Notes: a model not told the origin generated them from the letters alone. Counted from the first letter of the stretch, positions 43,216 through 54,830 are shown. The stretch: DNA of 64,000 nucleotides from Tupaia tana (GCA_026018925.1 JAKSZU010000002.1:93816975-93880974), one strand, 5' to 3'. Translations and numbers: made by a program.

Positions 43216-44184
43216 GATGTTGGGACCAAGAAATGAGGTACTGTTGTAACACATATCTAAGAAAATACCTAAAGTTTTGAAGGGGCTTTAATATTCAGTG
43301 GTGGGTAGAGAGTAGAAGAGTTTTGAAGAGTGTGCTAGAAAAAGCTGAGATTCCATGAAAGGATTGCTAGTAGAAATATGGATTTTTTTTGAGAGGTTTT
43401 TGCTATAGGGCACGTGCATTCACCAGAAAGAGAGAGAGAGGAACAGAAAGCTAGAAATCACCTCCTGGGGAGGATGACCACGACACAATCCCTTCTCCTT
43501 CATTCTCTTCTTGGGATCTTGGGCATGCATGCACATGCACCTGTGTGAGTTTAAGTCACCGGGTCCAGGACTCAAACCATAGTTGACTACATGAGAGTCC
43601 AGCAACATAGCTATTATGCTAACTGCTGGTCCCAGAAATATGGATATTAAAGGCAGTTTTGGTGATGGCTCAGTAAGAAAAGATTAAGACTGGAGAGAAA
43701 ACTTCCTCCTAGGAAATACAAAAATAGATGCATCAGCTACCCTGAAGAGCTGCAGTAATACTGCTACCCCAGTGGGCCTGGAGGATGGGACATCAAGCCA
43801 AAGAGGATTTATTCTTGAAGCTTAAGGTATAATGGAATTTTCCTTGCCTAATTTTTACTGGTATAGGACCCATCATCTTTTCATTCCCTCAGATTTTTTC
43901 CTTTTGTCATGGAAATGCCTGTGTCCTAGACTCTCCCACCACTGTATTTTAGAGGCACATAACTTGTCTGGTTTCTCAGGTTCACACTTGGAGAGTAATT
44001 TTGCCTCAAGATGAATTGTCTCTTAAGTCTCCATCTCACTCAGAGTCTGAGATCATATTTAGATGAGACGTTGAACTTTAGACTGTAGAGTTGCTGTCTG
44101 AATGAGTTACTATTTTGTGGGCTGCTGTGATGGACTGAATATATTCTGCATGTAAGGACATGAACTTTGAGGGGCCAGGAGTGG
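43216..44184 (+). mobile_element. MLT1-int: MaLR internal region, split by a SINE
   Basis: It opens with 'gatgttgggaccaagaaatg', the usual start of THE1/MST/MLT1 internal sequences, and later contains 'gtgtgctagaaaaagctgag' and 'cttgcctaatttttactggt'. It ends 'acatgaactttgaggggcca' just before the 3' LTR. No retroviral gene frame is intact. An A-young SINE lies at 43384-43633. Internal length without the SINE is about 700 bp, shorter than usual. Confidence 0.75.
43384..43633 (-). mobile_element. tRNA-derived SINE, A-young, in the MaLR interior
   Basis: Minus-strand copy with head end 'gctaactgctggtccc'. It is flanked by identical 'agaaatatggat' at 43372-43383 and 43634-43645. MaLR text resumes at once ('attaaaggcagttttggtga'). 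Confidence 0.93.
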
Positions 44185-44558
44185 TATATTAGAGCCTGAA
44201 CGCTCTTATCCCTCCAAAATTCATATGTTGAAAGCCTAGCCTCCTATGTGACTGTCTGTGAAGATAGGCCTTTATGGGGCTAATTAAGGTTAAATTAGGT
44301 CATAAAGATGGGGCCCTGGCCCAGTAGGATTGGTGTCCCTTTATGATCAGACACTAACAGGCTTGTGTGCTCTTGCTCCAAACTTGAGGACACAGTGAGA
44401 AGGCAGCTGGCAAGCCAGAAATGGAGCCCCCACCAGGAACCAAATCAGCCAGCACGTGAATCTGGGATTTCTAGCTTCCAGTACTGTAAGGAAATACACT
44501 TCTGTTGTTTAAGCTACCCAGTCTACGACGTTCTACTATGGCAGACTTAGCTAAGATA
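44185..44558 (+). mobile_element. MLT1: 3' LTR of the MaLR element
   Basis: 'aaaattcatatgttgaaagc', 'gttaaattaggtcataaaga', 'gaggacacagtgagaaggca' and 'tgttgtttaagctacccagt' match MaLR LTRs. It differs clearly from the 5' LTR, as expected for an old insertion. Confidence 0.8.
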
Positions 44559-44716
44559 TCCACTAATGAGTCACCGGTAGAACCCACAAGTACCACTTGA
44601 TGCTTGGGCAAACTGGCCACCTATTAGTCCCCAAACACTGTTACATTTGTGCTTTTCCATATGTTGACCTATCTTCTGAAATGTTTCTGTCTTCCATCAA
44701 AATCTTATTGACTATT

Positions 44717-44980
44717 GGGAACCAGCAGTTAGTGTAATGGCTATGTCGCTGGATTCCCACATAGTTGACCGCGGTTCGCATCCCGGACCCGGTGGCTTAA
44801 AACTCACGCCGGGCGTGTGTGTGTGCATGCCCAAGATCCCGAGAGGAGAATGGAGGAGAAGGGATTGCAGCGTGACCATCCCCCCTGGGGGGTGATTTTT
44901 CGCTTTCTGTCTCTCTGTCTCTCTCTATCTGTCTGGCGAGCGCACACGCCCTATAGCGAAAACCTCTCTCAAAAAAAAAA
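44717..44980 (+). mobile_element. tRNA-derived SINE, A-young
   Basis: 'gggaaccagcagttagtgta' head and a full body. Left arm 'gggcgtgtg' and right arm 'cacacgccc' remain exactly complementary although both differ from the 16654 copy. It is flanked by identical 'aaaatcttattgacta' at 44699-44714 and 44981-44996. Confidence 0.95.
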
Positions 44981-45035
44981 AAAATCTTATTGACTACTGA
45001 AGTCCTATCTCATGTCATAAAAACCTTTTCTAAAC

Positions 45036-45142
45036 TGGACCGGGGAGAAATGTTCATATATTGAAATGATCACCTTGTAAGCTAAATAATGTGATTGAAT
45101 GTATTTTAAAAATGTAAATAAAAAAATAATAAATAAAAAAAA
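45036..45142 (+). mobile_element. L1: Very short L1-like 3' tail
   Basis: A 107-bp piece 'tggaccggggagaaatg...' ending in AAATAAATAA-type repeats. It is flanked by 'ccttttctaaac' (45024-45035) and 'tcttttctaaac' (45143-45154). Similarity to the other L1 tails is partial, so the family call is tentative, but a retro-insertion is clear. Confidence 0.6.
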
Positions 45143-45309
45143 TCTTTTCTAAACCTTCTTCCTGCCCTACAGATACACCCACATGTATGCACACGAGCAT
45201 GCATGCGCACATGTGCTCTTTCTCTCTCTGTCTCTCACACACAGTCCCAATGCAAGATCATTTCTGTCTCTTTTATGCCAACTCTCATTTTTTTAAATTT
45301 ATTTTATTA

Positions 45310-45410
45310 TTCACACCAAAATGCAAATTGTTTGAGGGCAGAAACTATCAATGAATCTGAAATAACACTTACCACATAGTTGATGTTCAGAAAGTATGTT
45401 AGTCAATACA
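45310..45410 (+). mobile_element. L2: L2 LINE 3' tail
   Basis: 'caaattgtttgagggcagaa' and 'cacatagttgatgttcag' fit an L2 3' end. Confidence 0.6.
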
Positions 45411-45439
45411 ATTGAATTATATTAATAAGAACTTTCATT

Positions 45440-45760
45440 TACATGTTTTAAAAATTCTGAACTTGTTCTGGAATTACAGAAAATGAGGCAAAAATAGTAT
45501 ACACTATACTATTCACTCAGCCTTCCTACACACCTTTCAACCAGCCTTCCCAATGTTAACATCTTATATAACCGTAGTGTATTTATTGAAACCAAGAAAT
45601 TAACAGGAAAATATTATTAACCAAACTACAGGTTTGGTTAAAAACCACAGGTTTTATTTAAATTTCATAGTTTTCCCTCCCAATGTCCTAATCCTTCCCA
45701 GGACCCAAATCAAAATCTCACATTTCTAAACTAAATTAGTTTAGAATTGTTTTCTTTTAG
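45440..45760 (-). mobile_element. L1M: Old L1-type 3' segment
   Basis: 'ggaattacagaaaatgaggc', 'cccaatgttaacatcttata' and 'gaaattaacaggaaaatatt' resemble a dispersed antisense L1M 3' segment. Diverged. Confidence 0.45.
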
Positions 45761-46380
45761 TTTAGTTATAGAAATAAATATAAAATTATCAGAAGCCAAA
45801 GGTAGTGATTAAAGTGGGTGACAGCTTAGGGTAATTTTACTCATGACCAGAAGCCCAATAATTACTGAAATTTTTATGTGGTTCATTCAGTGACACTAAA
45901 GACAATTTTAAAGGGTGAGAAATAGTGTCCATAGAATATAACCTACCAGTGGTATAGCTTCCTGGAGATATTACCTCAGTGGCTGCAAATGCATTGTTTC
46001 CCTGACTTCCGGCATGATATCCTTACCCTCACCTGGGAAGTTCTTGGTGACCTGCGCCAGTGAGGGTAAAAAAGTGGAAATTTCGACTACCTATAAAAAA
46101 TATAGCTTGTGGAAAGGATAAAAATTGCTTGGTTACTTTGAACAGTTATCTTGTTTCTAATTACCTCATTAGAAAAGTCTTGATTTGGAAATTGATCTCT
46201 TATGTAAAGGTCAATTGTACAATGTGAATAATCCACACAGAGCAATTTAGAGGTTTACAAGATGCCACTAATTCTCTTTCTAGAAATTCTTGGCAAATTT
46301 TGAATGGTCTAAATGGTGTCAATGGAGCTTTACACCCTGGTAATTTTAAAACACTATACCACACAAATGGATTTTATCTT
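45761..46380. other. Unassigned DNA
   Basis: No repeat or exon is recognised. Confidence 0.5.
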
Positions 46381-47125
46381 CAAATTACAATCAGAATTAA
46401 AATTTTCGATTGTTGCAATTGATAATATATGAATGCCATCTTGTGAAAAGGGTACCATTTTACAAAAAACATTTGCCTGCATACTTATAAAAGTTTTATT
46501 TTATTCACTTATTTTTAAGACAATTTTCATGGTAATTTCTGGTTTCCATATAAGAGTTATACATCTTTGTGGGGTACGATGTGGCTTTCCAAAGCATATG
46601 TACAGTGTAATAAAACCAAGAAAAAAACATATTTACCATCACCGTTATTTATTGTTACTGCGTTATATGCATATACAAAATTTACTAGTTATTTGGAAAT
46701 ATATATTAAATTGTTATGAATGTTCTTTACTGTACTATGCTATATACTCTTGCTTGTATCTGTTAACCGTGTTTTTCCCTTCCTTTCCCAACTTCTGCAA
46801 CCCAACATTATGCTGTTTCTATTCCTGCTGAAGTTTAGGTTCTGGTAAAGAGTGAGGACACACAGTATTTGTTAAATGAGGACAAATAGTGGTCATCTTT
46901 CAGAGCTTTTTATTTCAATTAGCATAATTTCTCCTATCTTCATCTATTTTACCTCAAATGGCAGGAATTCATTGATTTTTATAGTAAAATATTATAGTAC
47001 TCTATATGTGTATATATATATTATATTATACATTTTCTTTACTGCTCATCAGTTGTTAAGAACTCTGGTTAATCATATGTTATAGTTATTGTGAACAATG
47101 CTGCAATAAACATGGGAATTCAAAT
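46381..47125 (-). mobile_element. L1M: L1M-type 3' UTR and ORF2 end
   Basis: The right end 'tattgtgaacaatgctgcaa' and 'taaacatgggaattcaaat' is the familiar antisense of L1 ORF2. To its left 'tggtttccatataagagtta' and 'ccaacattatgctgtttcta' fit the 3' UTR. The 132-codon frame at 46433-46831 falls inside it and is not a gene. Confidence 0.65.
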
Positions 47126-47260
47126 AGTAAACTAATGTCTGTCTAACAGGCTGATAAAATATCCATATAAAATAGTTAACAACATCATGTTTTCAGCAAT
47201 TAAGTAGGGGAGATTGATGAGATTAATAACAAACAATTAATAGTAATAATGCCAGTTACA

Positions 47261-47540
47261 TTCATTTATTTATTTATTTATTTATTTATTTGGAAGAGGT
47301 TTTTGCTATAGGGCAGGTGCACTCACCAGACAGAGAGAGACAGAGAGACAGAAAGCAAGAAATCACCCCCCAGGGGGGATGGCCACACCACAATCCCTTC
47401 TCCTCCATTCTCCTCTCGGGATCCTGGGCACGCACGCACACGCACCCGGCATGAGTTTTAAGCCACCGGGTCTGGGACGCGATCCACGGTCGACTACGTG
47501 GGAGTCCAGCGACATAGCCATTACACTAACTGCTGGTCCC
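47261..47540 (-). mobile_element. tRNA-derived SINE, A-young, with TTTA tail
   Basis: Minus-strand full copy with (TTTA)n in place of the T tail and a head ending 'actaactgctggtccc'. 'agttaca' flanks it at 47254-47260 and 47542-47548. Confidence 0.92.
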
Positions 47541-47548
47541 AAGTTACA

Positions 47549-48695
47549 GTTTTAAAAAATAAGTCTTATTTCTTTTTTATTTAGTCAGTCTACATTGTTA
47601 TAATAAAGTTCTTTTGAGTCACGGCCTTAAATCAAGCATTTAGCAACAGTATTTTCTCAAACTGTTATTTTGTGAGTCTAGTTTATTCTCCCTGCCTCTC
47701 TCATATAGCTTTCCAAATAATATTTACTGCAATTGTATTATTGATGTATTAATACAAATCGTATTTTTAGAATACATTTTGTGTTTCATCCCATAAAACT
47801 TGAAAAATATGTGCCTTCAAAATCTTATTTTAGAATACAAGCATGAATTTTAAAAGCATTGCACTTTAGTTGGAAAGTGCTAGACTTAGGTTGCTTTTCT
47901 AAACCTTTATTTCCTTATTGGAAATTTGTATTTGGTTTCTTTTGGAGATGGTATGCCCATTCAGATTTATTTTTTTATTTATGTCTTTATAACCAAAATC
48001 TCAACACTACTTTTTTAAATATTCCATTTAATTTTAGTGAAGTATGATATCCTAAGAGTCTACTGTGGAACAGCAATTAAAGTAACAGGAAATATTTTCA
48101 GAGTAATCACTCCCAAGAGTTCTAGTTTCATCTTAGTCAGCATTGTAGCTGGTCAAAGAGGTTGGAGGTGAGAATCACGAGGCTCTATCTACTAAGGAGT
48201 CCTGAAGCAACACAAATTTAGTGTCTACAAAATTTTAGTACAGTAATTATGAGTATTACAGATAAACCACACTGCTCAACAAACCAAAGAGCTTCCTTCC
48301 TAGAGTTTCTTCATATTGGACTAGAGTTACATTCAAACTAGTTAGAATTTATCACTGAACCATAAGGTAAGTCCAAAATTAGATCTTGATTTGAAGAAAA
48401 AGGATTCAAAGCTACATATAGAACATTGGGGAATTACACTCAAAACCTTGAAAGGGTCTATGAAAGCAAAGAACTGTGAAACAAGGCTCATTTGCTTTGT
48501 GGTATATTTGCCTTTATATACATACACCCTTGAAAAATGTAAACATTTTGTCATTTCTTTTTTCTACCATGCAAATGGTCTTCTGTGAATGCTGGTGCCA
48601 AGTACCAGACCAAAATATACTTGGTTGTCTTATGCCAACTACCTATGGTGTAATATGAGGACAAGTTTAAAATTAATTGCCATGTGCTTTTCTTA
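47549..48695. other. Unassigned A+T-rich DNA
   Basis: About 1.1 kb with no recognised element or exon. Confidence 0.45.
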
Positions 48696-48930
48696 AGTTT
48701 ATTTATTGGCTCTATGAGTAGGAGACAGAGACAGGTGATCAGAGACAGCACTCTCAACAGGTTCGTGATGCTGTGATTCAGCCCAGCTTCAGCCAGCCCA
48801 AACAATGGGCACATAAGTGCCTGCACGCTCAGGTAGGTCTCCAGATGCAAACTGGCAACACTTCCGTAGAGGTCTGCCTTACAGGGAAGCTCGTTTTCCT
48901 TCTGCACCATTCCTATTCCAGCCCCACACT
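48696..48930 (-). mobile_element. tRNA-derived SINE, family B, diverged
   Basis: 'agtttatttattggctctat' tail, 'ggttcgtgatgctgtgattc' body and a degraded head. The 129- and 122-codon frames here are carried by the repeat. Confidence 0.6.
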
Positions 48931-51013
48931 GCTCTTTCAAAGAACACTGCTGCTGGTAGAGCAGGTATCACTACTCACATCCACAGTGGTATTTTCCATA
49001 GGACCTTTCCTTATTGGACCCATCCTTCACATGATCATCTATTATAATATCATGTCAGGGATGGTGATAACTCATGAAGCTTTATTTTTATTCTACTTTT
49101 GGAATGTGCTGAAAATGAGAGACAGACATCTGATGAGGTAACTCTTCGTCATGTGAAACCAGAGTAGAGGTGTGCAAAGATAAATTGTGAAGCTTTTTAG
49201 AGAAATTGTGCCTTTTTAATTTTGGTCAGTATTATTGTCCCTCCAATTACACTGATTCTAAGGGAAGTCAAAGCAATCCTGCAGAGAAATGGGCGGGGCA
49301 AGTGGGGCTTAAGCCAAAGTCAGTAGCTCTGTCTGGTCCTGAAGGTGCCAAGGACTTGCTACCTGGAACTGCTCTACTCTGTTGTCTTATACTATCTGTG
49401 CAGGGTTTATCATCACCTTCATGCCTGGGGCAGTCACAACTGACGAGGGACAGTCACCGAGGGTATATTAGAAGCAATGGTATACAGGCTAGGGAACAGT
49501 AATGAACAAGGGATGACATAGAGAGAGAGGGTTCAGTACAGCTCAATTTCCTCATCTATATGCAACAGATAAAGTATTTTGGAACAATTGACCCCAAAAA
49601 AAATCCCTCAAGAAGTGAATTATGCTAAATCCTAAGTATGATTATAATTGCAGTATGTGATGCTTCACATCCTTGATAAATCTTAATGAAATGAAACTTT
49701 AAGTCTTCTTAGAAACATGACTATTTTAATAATCAGGCAACTACTATTGTACCATAAGTGGATTTTCTGGAAGACCTTTAAAATATTTCATCTTTAAAGG
49801 TATATTAAAGAGAAACACAAAACTCACTGATATTATTCTCTTTGCCTTTATAAATTCAGAGAAAGTTTTGCAATTATTCTAGATCATCATGTTTGTAGGT
49901 TTTAGTTTTCAAGAATAGTTTTCCTTACCTTTTTTTTTTACCAATTTTAGAATATTTTCAAACAAAATAAAACAATGAAAATGATGACAAAGAATCTCCG
50001 AGAAAGAATGGAGAGGGAGTCAGTTTTTAAGTTGCTAAAATGTTGAAATTCCTAAATGACATCATGAACCCTTTCTAAAAGTAAAGAAAAATACTATTTT
50101 AGGCATATATAAAAAAATTCTTCCCCAGGAGGTAACCTGAGCTTTTGACCACTGACTTGCTTCAGTTTGATTATTTATGCACACTTTTAATATTTTATTT
50201 TTTGTCTCTCATGTGAATAGTGTAACATTATCTTTCTAGTATCTGCTCCATACCTGCTTTTCAATAAATGCAACCCAGACAAAAGTCATATATGTCATCA
50301 CATCACTTCCACACTACCGAATGACTAAAAAGAATAAAAAAAAACAAGCTGCAGATATTTCACTACACAAGCACAAATTTTATTACCTTCTCCCCCTAGA
50401 GTATAAATATCTATTTTTTTATGTCTAAAATATTTAACCATTAAAAAAATTCAACAATAATTTTGATTAAAGTTAACTATTTACTTGATAATAGAATTTA
50501 TTCTTCTCAGCTGCACCAAAAACATAAAGCTAAGGCAGCAAAGTACTCAGAGGGAAAGAATTAATAATAAAAATTGTTTTCTAAATAGGTGAACAACTAT
50601 GCATCAGATAAGGAAAGAAACCAGAAGAATGATCTTATAATGCAGAGGTTTGGGAGAGGAAAGGAAACATGAACAAACACTGCAGGAAAACAGAGGGAAT
50701 GTGTGGGAAAGCAGGAGTGTGGCGCCCCTCCCCCACCACAGGTGCTCACTGGGAATGTGGCTCTCTTTACTGTATTAAGTGCTGTGATGACTAAAAACAA
50801 ATAATTTGGAGGCAATCTAGTCTTTCATCTCTAGAAGCTAATTTCAGCTCATAATGAGACTATAAATCCAGAAAAATAGTCCATCAGAAGCCAAATAGTA
50901 CACACAATAAATATATAAAATATATTAATAAACCCACGAAGAACAATCAGAGATGTTAAATAAAACCCAAATAACAACGTTAGTGAAACTAGTTAAGCCA
51001 CAGGCCAACCATT
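48931..51013. other. Large stretch with no recognised element
   Basis: About 2.1 kb. A GC-box-like 'gggcggggc' lies near 49290, in a slightly less A+T-rich part, but there is no CpG island around it. The frames at 49206-49502 and 50597-50815 have no domain pattern. Confidence 0.4.
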
Positions 51014-51026
51014 AAATCCAAATCTG

Positions 51027-51295
51027 GGGAACCAGCAGTTAGCGTAACGGCTATGTCGCTGGACTCCCACGTAGTTGACCGTGGTTTGCGTTCCGGACCC
51101 GGTGGCTTAAACTCACGCCAGGCGCGTGTGCGTGCGTGCCCAAGATCCAGAGAGGAGAATGGAGGAGAAGGGATTGCGGCGTGACCATCCCCCTTGGGGG
51201 GTGATTTCTCGCTTTCTGTCGCTATGTCTCTCTCTGTCTGTCTGGCGAGTGCATGCGCCCTACAGCGAAAAACCTCTCCAAGAAAAAAAAAAAAA
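51027..51295 (+). mobile_element. tRNA-derived SINE, A-young, perfect 13-bp TSD
   Basis: 'gggaaccagcagttagcgta' head and complete body. It is flanked by identical 'aaatccaaatctg' at 51014-51026 and 51296-51308. B-box variant 'gtggtttgcgttccgg'. Frames of 66-104 codons on both strands belong to the SINE. Confidence 0.95.
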
Positions 51296-51375
51296 AAATC
51301 CAAATCTGTATCTAAAGTTCATCTAATGATTCAGTCCAGTGATCCACAATGGTGTGTGTGTGTGTGTATGTGTGA

Positions 51376-52165
51376 TTGAACACAAGGAACAATCTTAAAA
51401 ACATTCCCAAGCTGAAGTCCATACAAAAAAGTAAAGCTGAATAAATCGAAAACATATGTAAAGAGACTCCTGTGGGGGAAAAAAAAATTGTCTGTGGGTT
51501 TTTACCTATGTTATGTAATTTGATAATATGGATGGTGGGTTAACTTATATTTTTCCAAGAGTAATTCTCAATTTAGGAATAGCACTTTGAGGCAGGGATT
51601 CACATTTTCTTATCTTGATTATATACTTGTGCAACATTGATCATGCAAAATAAGCTGATAAACTCATATGGTCTGACTAAAGAAAAAAAAAAAAACATAA
51701 GCCAAAATACTTAACATGTAAAGTCCTATCAATTTCATATTGCACTATATTCAGTAAATTCAAAACGTCTGATTATAATTTAAATATAAATAATAATTAT
51801 ATCAGTGTTTACATTTCTTAGACAATAAGGATTGAATAAAATATTAGTGGCTGCAGGTGAGTATGCAACTAACTGCACCATGGAGGACAGGCCACAGTTA
51901 CTTAGACATGGGTATCTTAACAAACATTGGGAACAGAAGAAATATATTAGGGCTGGGAAGTGAAATAAATGTATACTTGGTTAAACTTCATGAAAAAAAA
52001 TCACATGTGATTTGAAAAATTTTACCAGCACAGAAATTGGTCCTTTGCACATTTTTAACAATGCTTTTTATTATATGCCAATATTTAGGTTATAATGACT
52101 TTGACTCTGGTCATCATCTTTAGTCCGATACAATACAGTAATTCTTCCCAATTGAACAAAGACTT
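51376..52165. other. Unassigned A+T-rich DNA
   Basis: No repeat or exon is recognised. A short GT-rich run lies just before it at 51352-51375. Confidence 0.5.
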
Positions 52166-52170
52166 CACAT

Positions 52171-52425
52171 TTAATTTTTTTTTTTTTCCTAGAGGCTGCA
52201 TGTGTTCATCAGAGAGAAACAAAGAGAGAGGAAAAGTGAGAAATTACCCCCAATGGGGAATGGCCATGCCACAATCCCTTCTCTGCCATTTTGTCCTCCT
52301 TTCAGACTTTGGGCACCAATGTACCATGCACGTGGTGTGTTTCTCAAGCCATTGGGTTCAGGACTCAAACAGTGTGGTCAGCCATGTGGAATCCAGCCCC
52401 CTCAACTGCCCTGCCACAGGCTGAC
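52171..52425 (-). mobile_element. tRNA-derived SINE, A-old
   Basis: Minus-strand copy: T-rich tail, 'gaggctgcatgtgttcatca', 'gactttgggcaccaatgtac', 'caagccattgggttcagg' and 'cctgccacaggctgacct' at the head end. Confidence 0.85.
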
Positions 52426-52552
52426 CTGAACAATGTATCTACAAGTAGTGACATTTGTTTTCATTCCCACTAGTTCTCATGAAAAACAGAATTTGTTAAT
52501 GCAGTGTTCTGAAAACAGCATTTATCATTTGTACTCACTTATCACCTTATTT

Positions 52553-52757
52553 AAAACAATTATTTTTAAAAATAATAGTGATGGTTAAAAAGTCAGAATA
52601 ACACACTGGTAGAATTTTAATGAATTATTATTATTTTAAATACAGTTATTTTATTTTTTTAAAACAATTATTTATTTTAAAAATTGCAATGATGGTTAAA
52701 TTATTTTTAAAATGCTGGCTAAAAAGTCAAAATAAGAAATTGGTAGAATTTTAATGA
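52553..52757. repeat. Local direct duplication, two diverged units
   Basis: Unit 1 (52553-52625) and unit 2 (52661-52757) share 'aaaacaattattt', 'atgatggttaaa'-type text, 'aaagtca' and 'ggtagaattttaatgaa' in order. Unit 2 holds about 22 extra bases ('ttatttttaaaatgctggct'), which partly repeat its own start. Confidence 0.85.
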
Positions 52758-53044
52758 AGACTGAAGTACAACATAAACATTAAAACTTAGCAGTGGGAGC
52801 TCCAGGAGACTGAAACATTGCTAGGACTAACAGTGTCAAGAGAAATATTGGGTGATTATTTGATGTATTGGTAAATACTTGTTATAAAAACAAGATGCTG
52901 AAGAATTTCATCACAGACTTACTCTTCACAATATAGTACATCATATTATAGGCTTTTTCATTGATAACAATGGATATCAGAAAAAACTTGTTTATAACAA
53001 TATGCCCTATAAGAAGTTAAACATCTACAAAGAAAGGAAGAGAC

Positions 53045-53235
53045 AGCTGAGTTATGATTCAGTATTCATACTCTGGAATCTGACTACTTGTGTTCAAAGC
53101 ATAGCTCTGGCACCTCACTAACTGAGTGACTTTGAGGAAGCCATTTAGTTTTCTCATGTGTAAGGTAGGATTAACAAGAGGTTGTGGTGAGGGTAAAATA
53201 AGAGCTCTGTACACTTTTAGCATAGGCTCAGCTAC
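53045..53235 (+). mobile_element. MIR: MIR
   Basis: 'actctggaatctgactactt', 'cacctcactaactgagtgac', 'tgaggaagccatttagttt' and 'ggttgtggtgagggtaaaat' follow MIR closely. Confidence 0.8.
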
Positions 53236-53363
53236 GCAACAAGTGATCAACACACACCTTAAGCTACCATCAATAATGTTCATGCCATTTCAGTGATACT
53301 GCTAAAAGGTGTTCAGGAAAAGAAATATATGTTCTGACCTAGGTTTTAAAAGGTCTATCCTGG

Positions 53364-53586
53364 ACTGGGGCAGTGGTGCAGCAGTAATACAGCTGTTCCT
53401 GCATGGGAGAGGTCTGGATCCAAGTCCTAAGACCTCACTGAGCACTCCGGGCGTGTGCATGTCTGTGATCTGGGTCAGCTAAGACTGGAATGGGGTGGAT
53501 CACAGCATGAAGACCCTGTTGCTACCTCTGTCTCTCTATCGTGGAATAAATACATAAATAAATAAATAAATAAATAAACAAACAAA
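53364..53586 (+). mobile_element. tRNA-derived SINE, family B
   Basis: 'ggactggggcagtggtgcag' head, 'gtctggatccaagtcc' in the B-box position, body 'gtggatcacagcatgaagac', CT tract and 'cgtggaataaatacataa' tail with (AAAT)n. A good representative of the family. Confidence 0.85.
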
Positions 53587-53819
53587 CTTGGAATAGAAGG
53601 TTTACCCAGCCTTTGGTGCTGAGAACAGACCATAAGAGATAAACATGGAAGCAAGACAATTACGTAGGCAACCATTGCAGTAATGCCAAGATGAGAACAG
53701 AAGGAGTGGTGAGAAGTGGGAAAGTTAGAGAGGGATCATAAAGTATTATCTTACCTACTGAATGTGAAATTTGTGAGAAACAGAAGTGATTCAAGATTGT
53801 TATTTATTGGGGCAGGGGC

Positions 53820-54496
53820 GGGAGTCTGAATGTATCTAACAAAATTCATTTGCCAACACTTAGTCACCAGTGTGACAGTATTAAGTTGGGAGACCTTTTG
53901 GGGTAATTAGTCATGAGTGTGGAACCCTCAAGAATTGGATTGGCAAGGGACCAGCAGTTGGCATAATGGCTATGTCGTCGACGCCCACATAGTGGACCAC
54001 AGTTTTAGACCTGGACCCGATGGCTTAAACTCACACCAGGCGCATGTGTGTTTATGCCCAAGATCCCGAGAGGAGAATGGAGAAGAAGGGATTGTGGCGT
54101 GGCCATCACTCCTGGGGGGGTGATTTCTCACTTTCTGTCTCTCTGTCTCTGTCTTTCTGGAGAGTGCACGCACCTTATAGCAAAAATATCTCCAAAAAAG
54201 AAAAAAAAAAAGAATTGGGTTGGTACATGTAAACAAGAGGTTGACAGGAGCATGTAGTCTCTTACTGCCCCTCTGTTCCTTTTCCCATGTGAAGACCCAG
54301 TGTTTGTTCCTTCCAGAGAATATGTAGTAGCAAGGCACAACTTGGGGACAGGCAAGAGCTGCTGACAGTTACCAAATCTGCTGATGCCTTGACTTTGAAC
54401 TTCTTAACCTCCACAACTGTGAGAAACAAATTTATAATATTTATAAAGAACCCAGAATGTTGTATTTTGTTACATCACCAGGAATAAACCAAGGTA
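53820..54496 (+). mobile_element. MLT1: MLT1-type MaLR solo LTR, split by an A-young SINE
   Basis: The left part contains 'gtctgaatgtatctaac', 'ccaacacttagtcaccagtg' and 'gtaattagtcatgagtgtgg'. After the SINE it continues 'gacaggcaagagctgctgac', 'cctccacaactgtgagaaac' and 'tgttgtattttgttacatca'. The boundaries are approximate. Confidence 0.7.
53947..54209 (+). mobile_element. tRNA-derived SINE, A-young
   Basis: 'gggaccagcagttggcataa' head. It is flanked by 'aagaattggattgg' (53930-53943) and 'aagaattgggttgg' (54210-54223), one mismatch. CpG decay has changed both GC arms. Confidence 0.92.
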
Positions 54497-54529
54497 AGGC
54501 AGTTATTTTCTTCCTTTGTTGGAGTTTTT

Positions 54530-54628
54530 ATTTTTTTTGTTTGTTGTTTGTTGTTTGTTTTGTTTTGCTTTGTTTTGTTTGTTTTTTGTTTTGTTTTGCT
54601 TTGTTTTGTTTGTTTTTTTTTTTTTTTT
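54530..54628. repeat. T/G-rich (TTTGT)n tract
   Basis: Interrupted TGTTTGTTTTG-type repeats ending in about 14 T. The poly-F/C/L frames here are artefacts of the tract. Confidence 0.9.
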
Positions 54629-54830
54629 GTCCAGGACTAAAAGGATGAAGTTTGGAGTGGCAAGATACTTAGGTGAAGGTGTTTATATAGGTGCGGGTTT
54701 GAAATGCAAGATGAAGATGATCAGGAATTTGGCTTTATACACATTCATAGAGATGCCTATCCAACATCCCTGGAGATACCCAGGTGGTAGTTAGATAAAC
54801 ATGAGGGAGGCCTGGGTGGAGATTTAGAAG

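Larger units (their letters stand above)
53590..54830 (+). other. Ancient dispersed repeat split by an MLT1 LTR
   Basis: 53650-53815 ('accattgcagtaatgccaag', 'gtggtgagaagtgggaaag') and 54636-54830 ('ggagatacccaggtggtagt', 'ggcctgggtggagattta') read as consecutive parts of the unnamed ancient repeat. The LTR at 53820-54496 lies between them. Confidence 0.4.

Noticed and set aside
46433..46831. 132-codon open frame
   Set aside because: It lies antisense within an L1M 3' end; no L1 protein motif or other domain is seen.
49285..49300. GC-box-like 'gggcggggc' as a promoter
   Set aside because: A single site without a CpG island, initiator context or adjacent exon.
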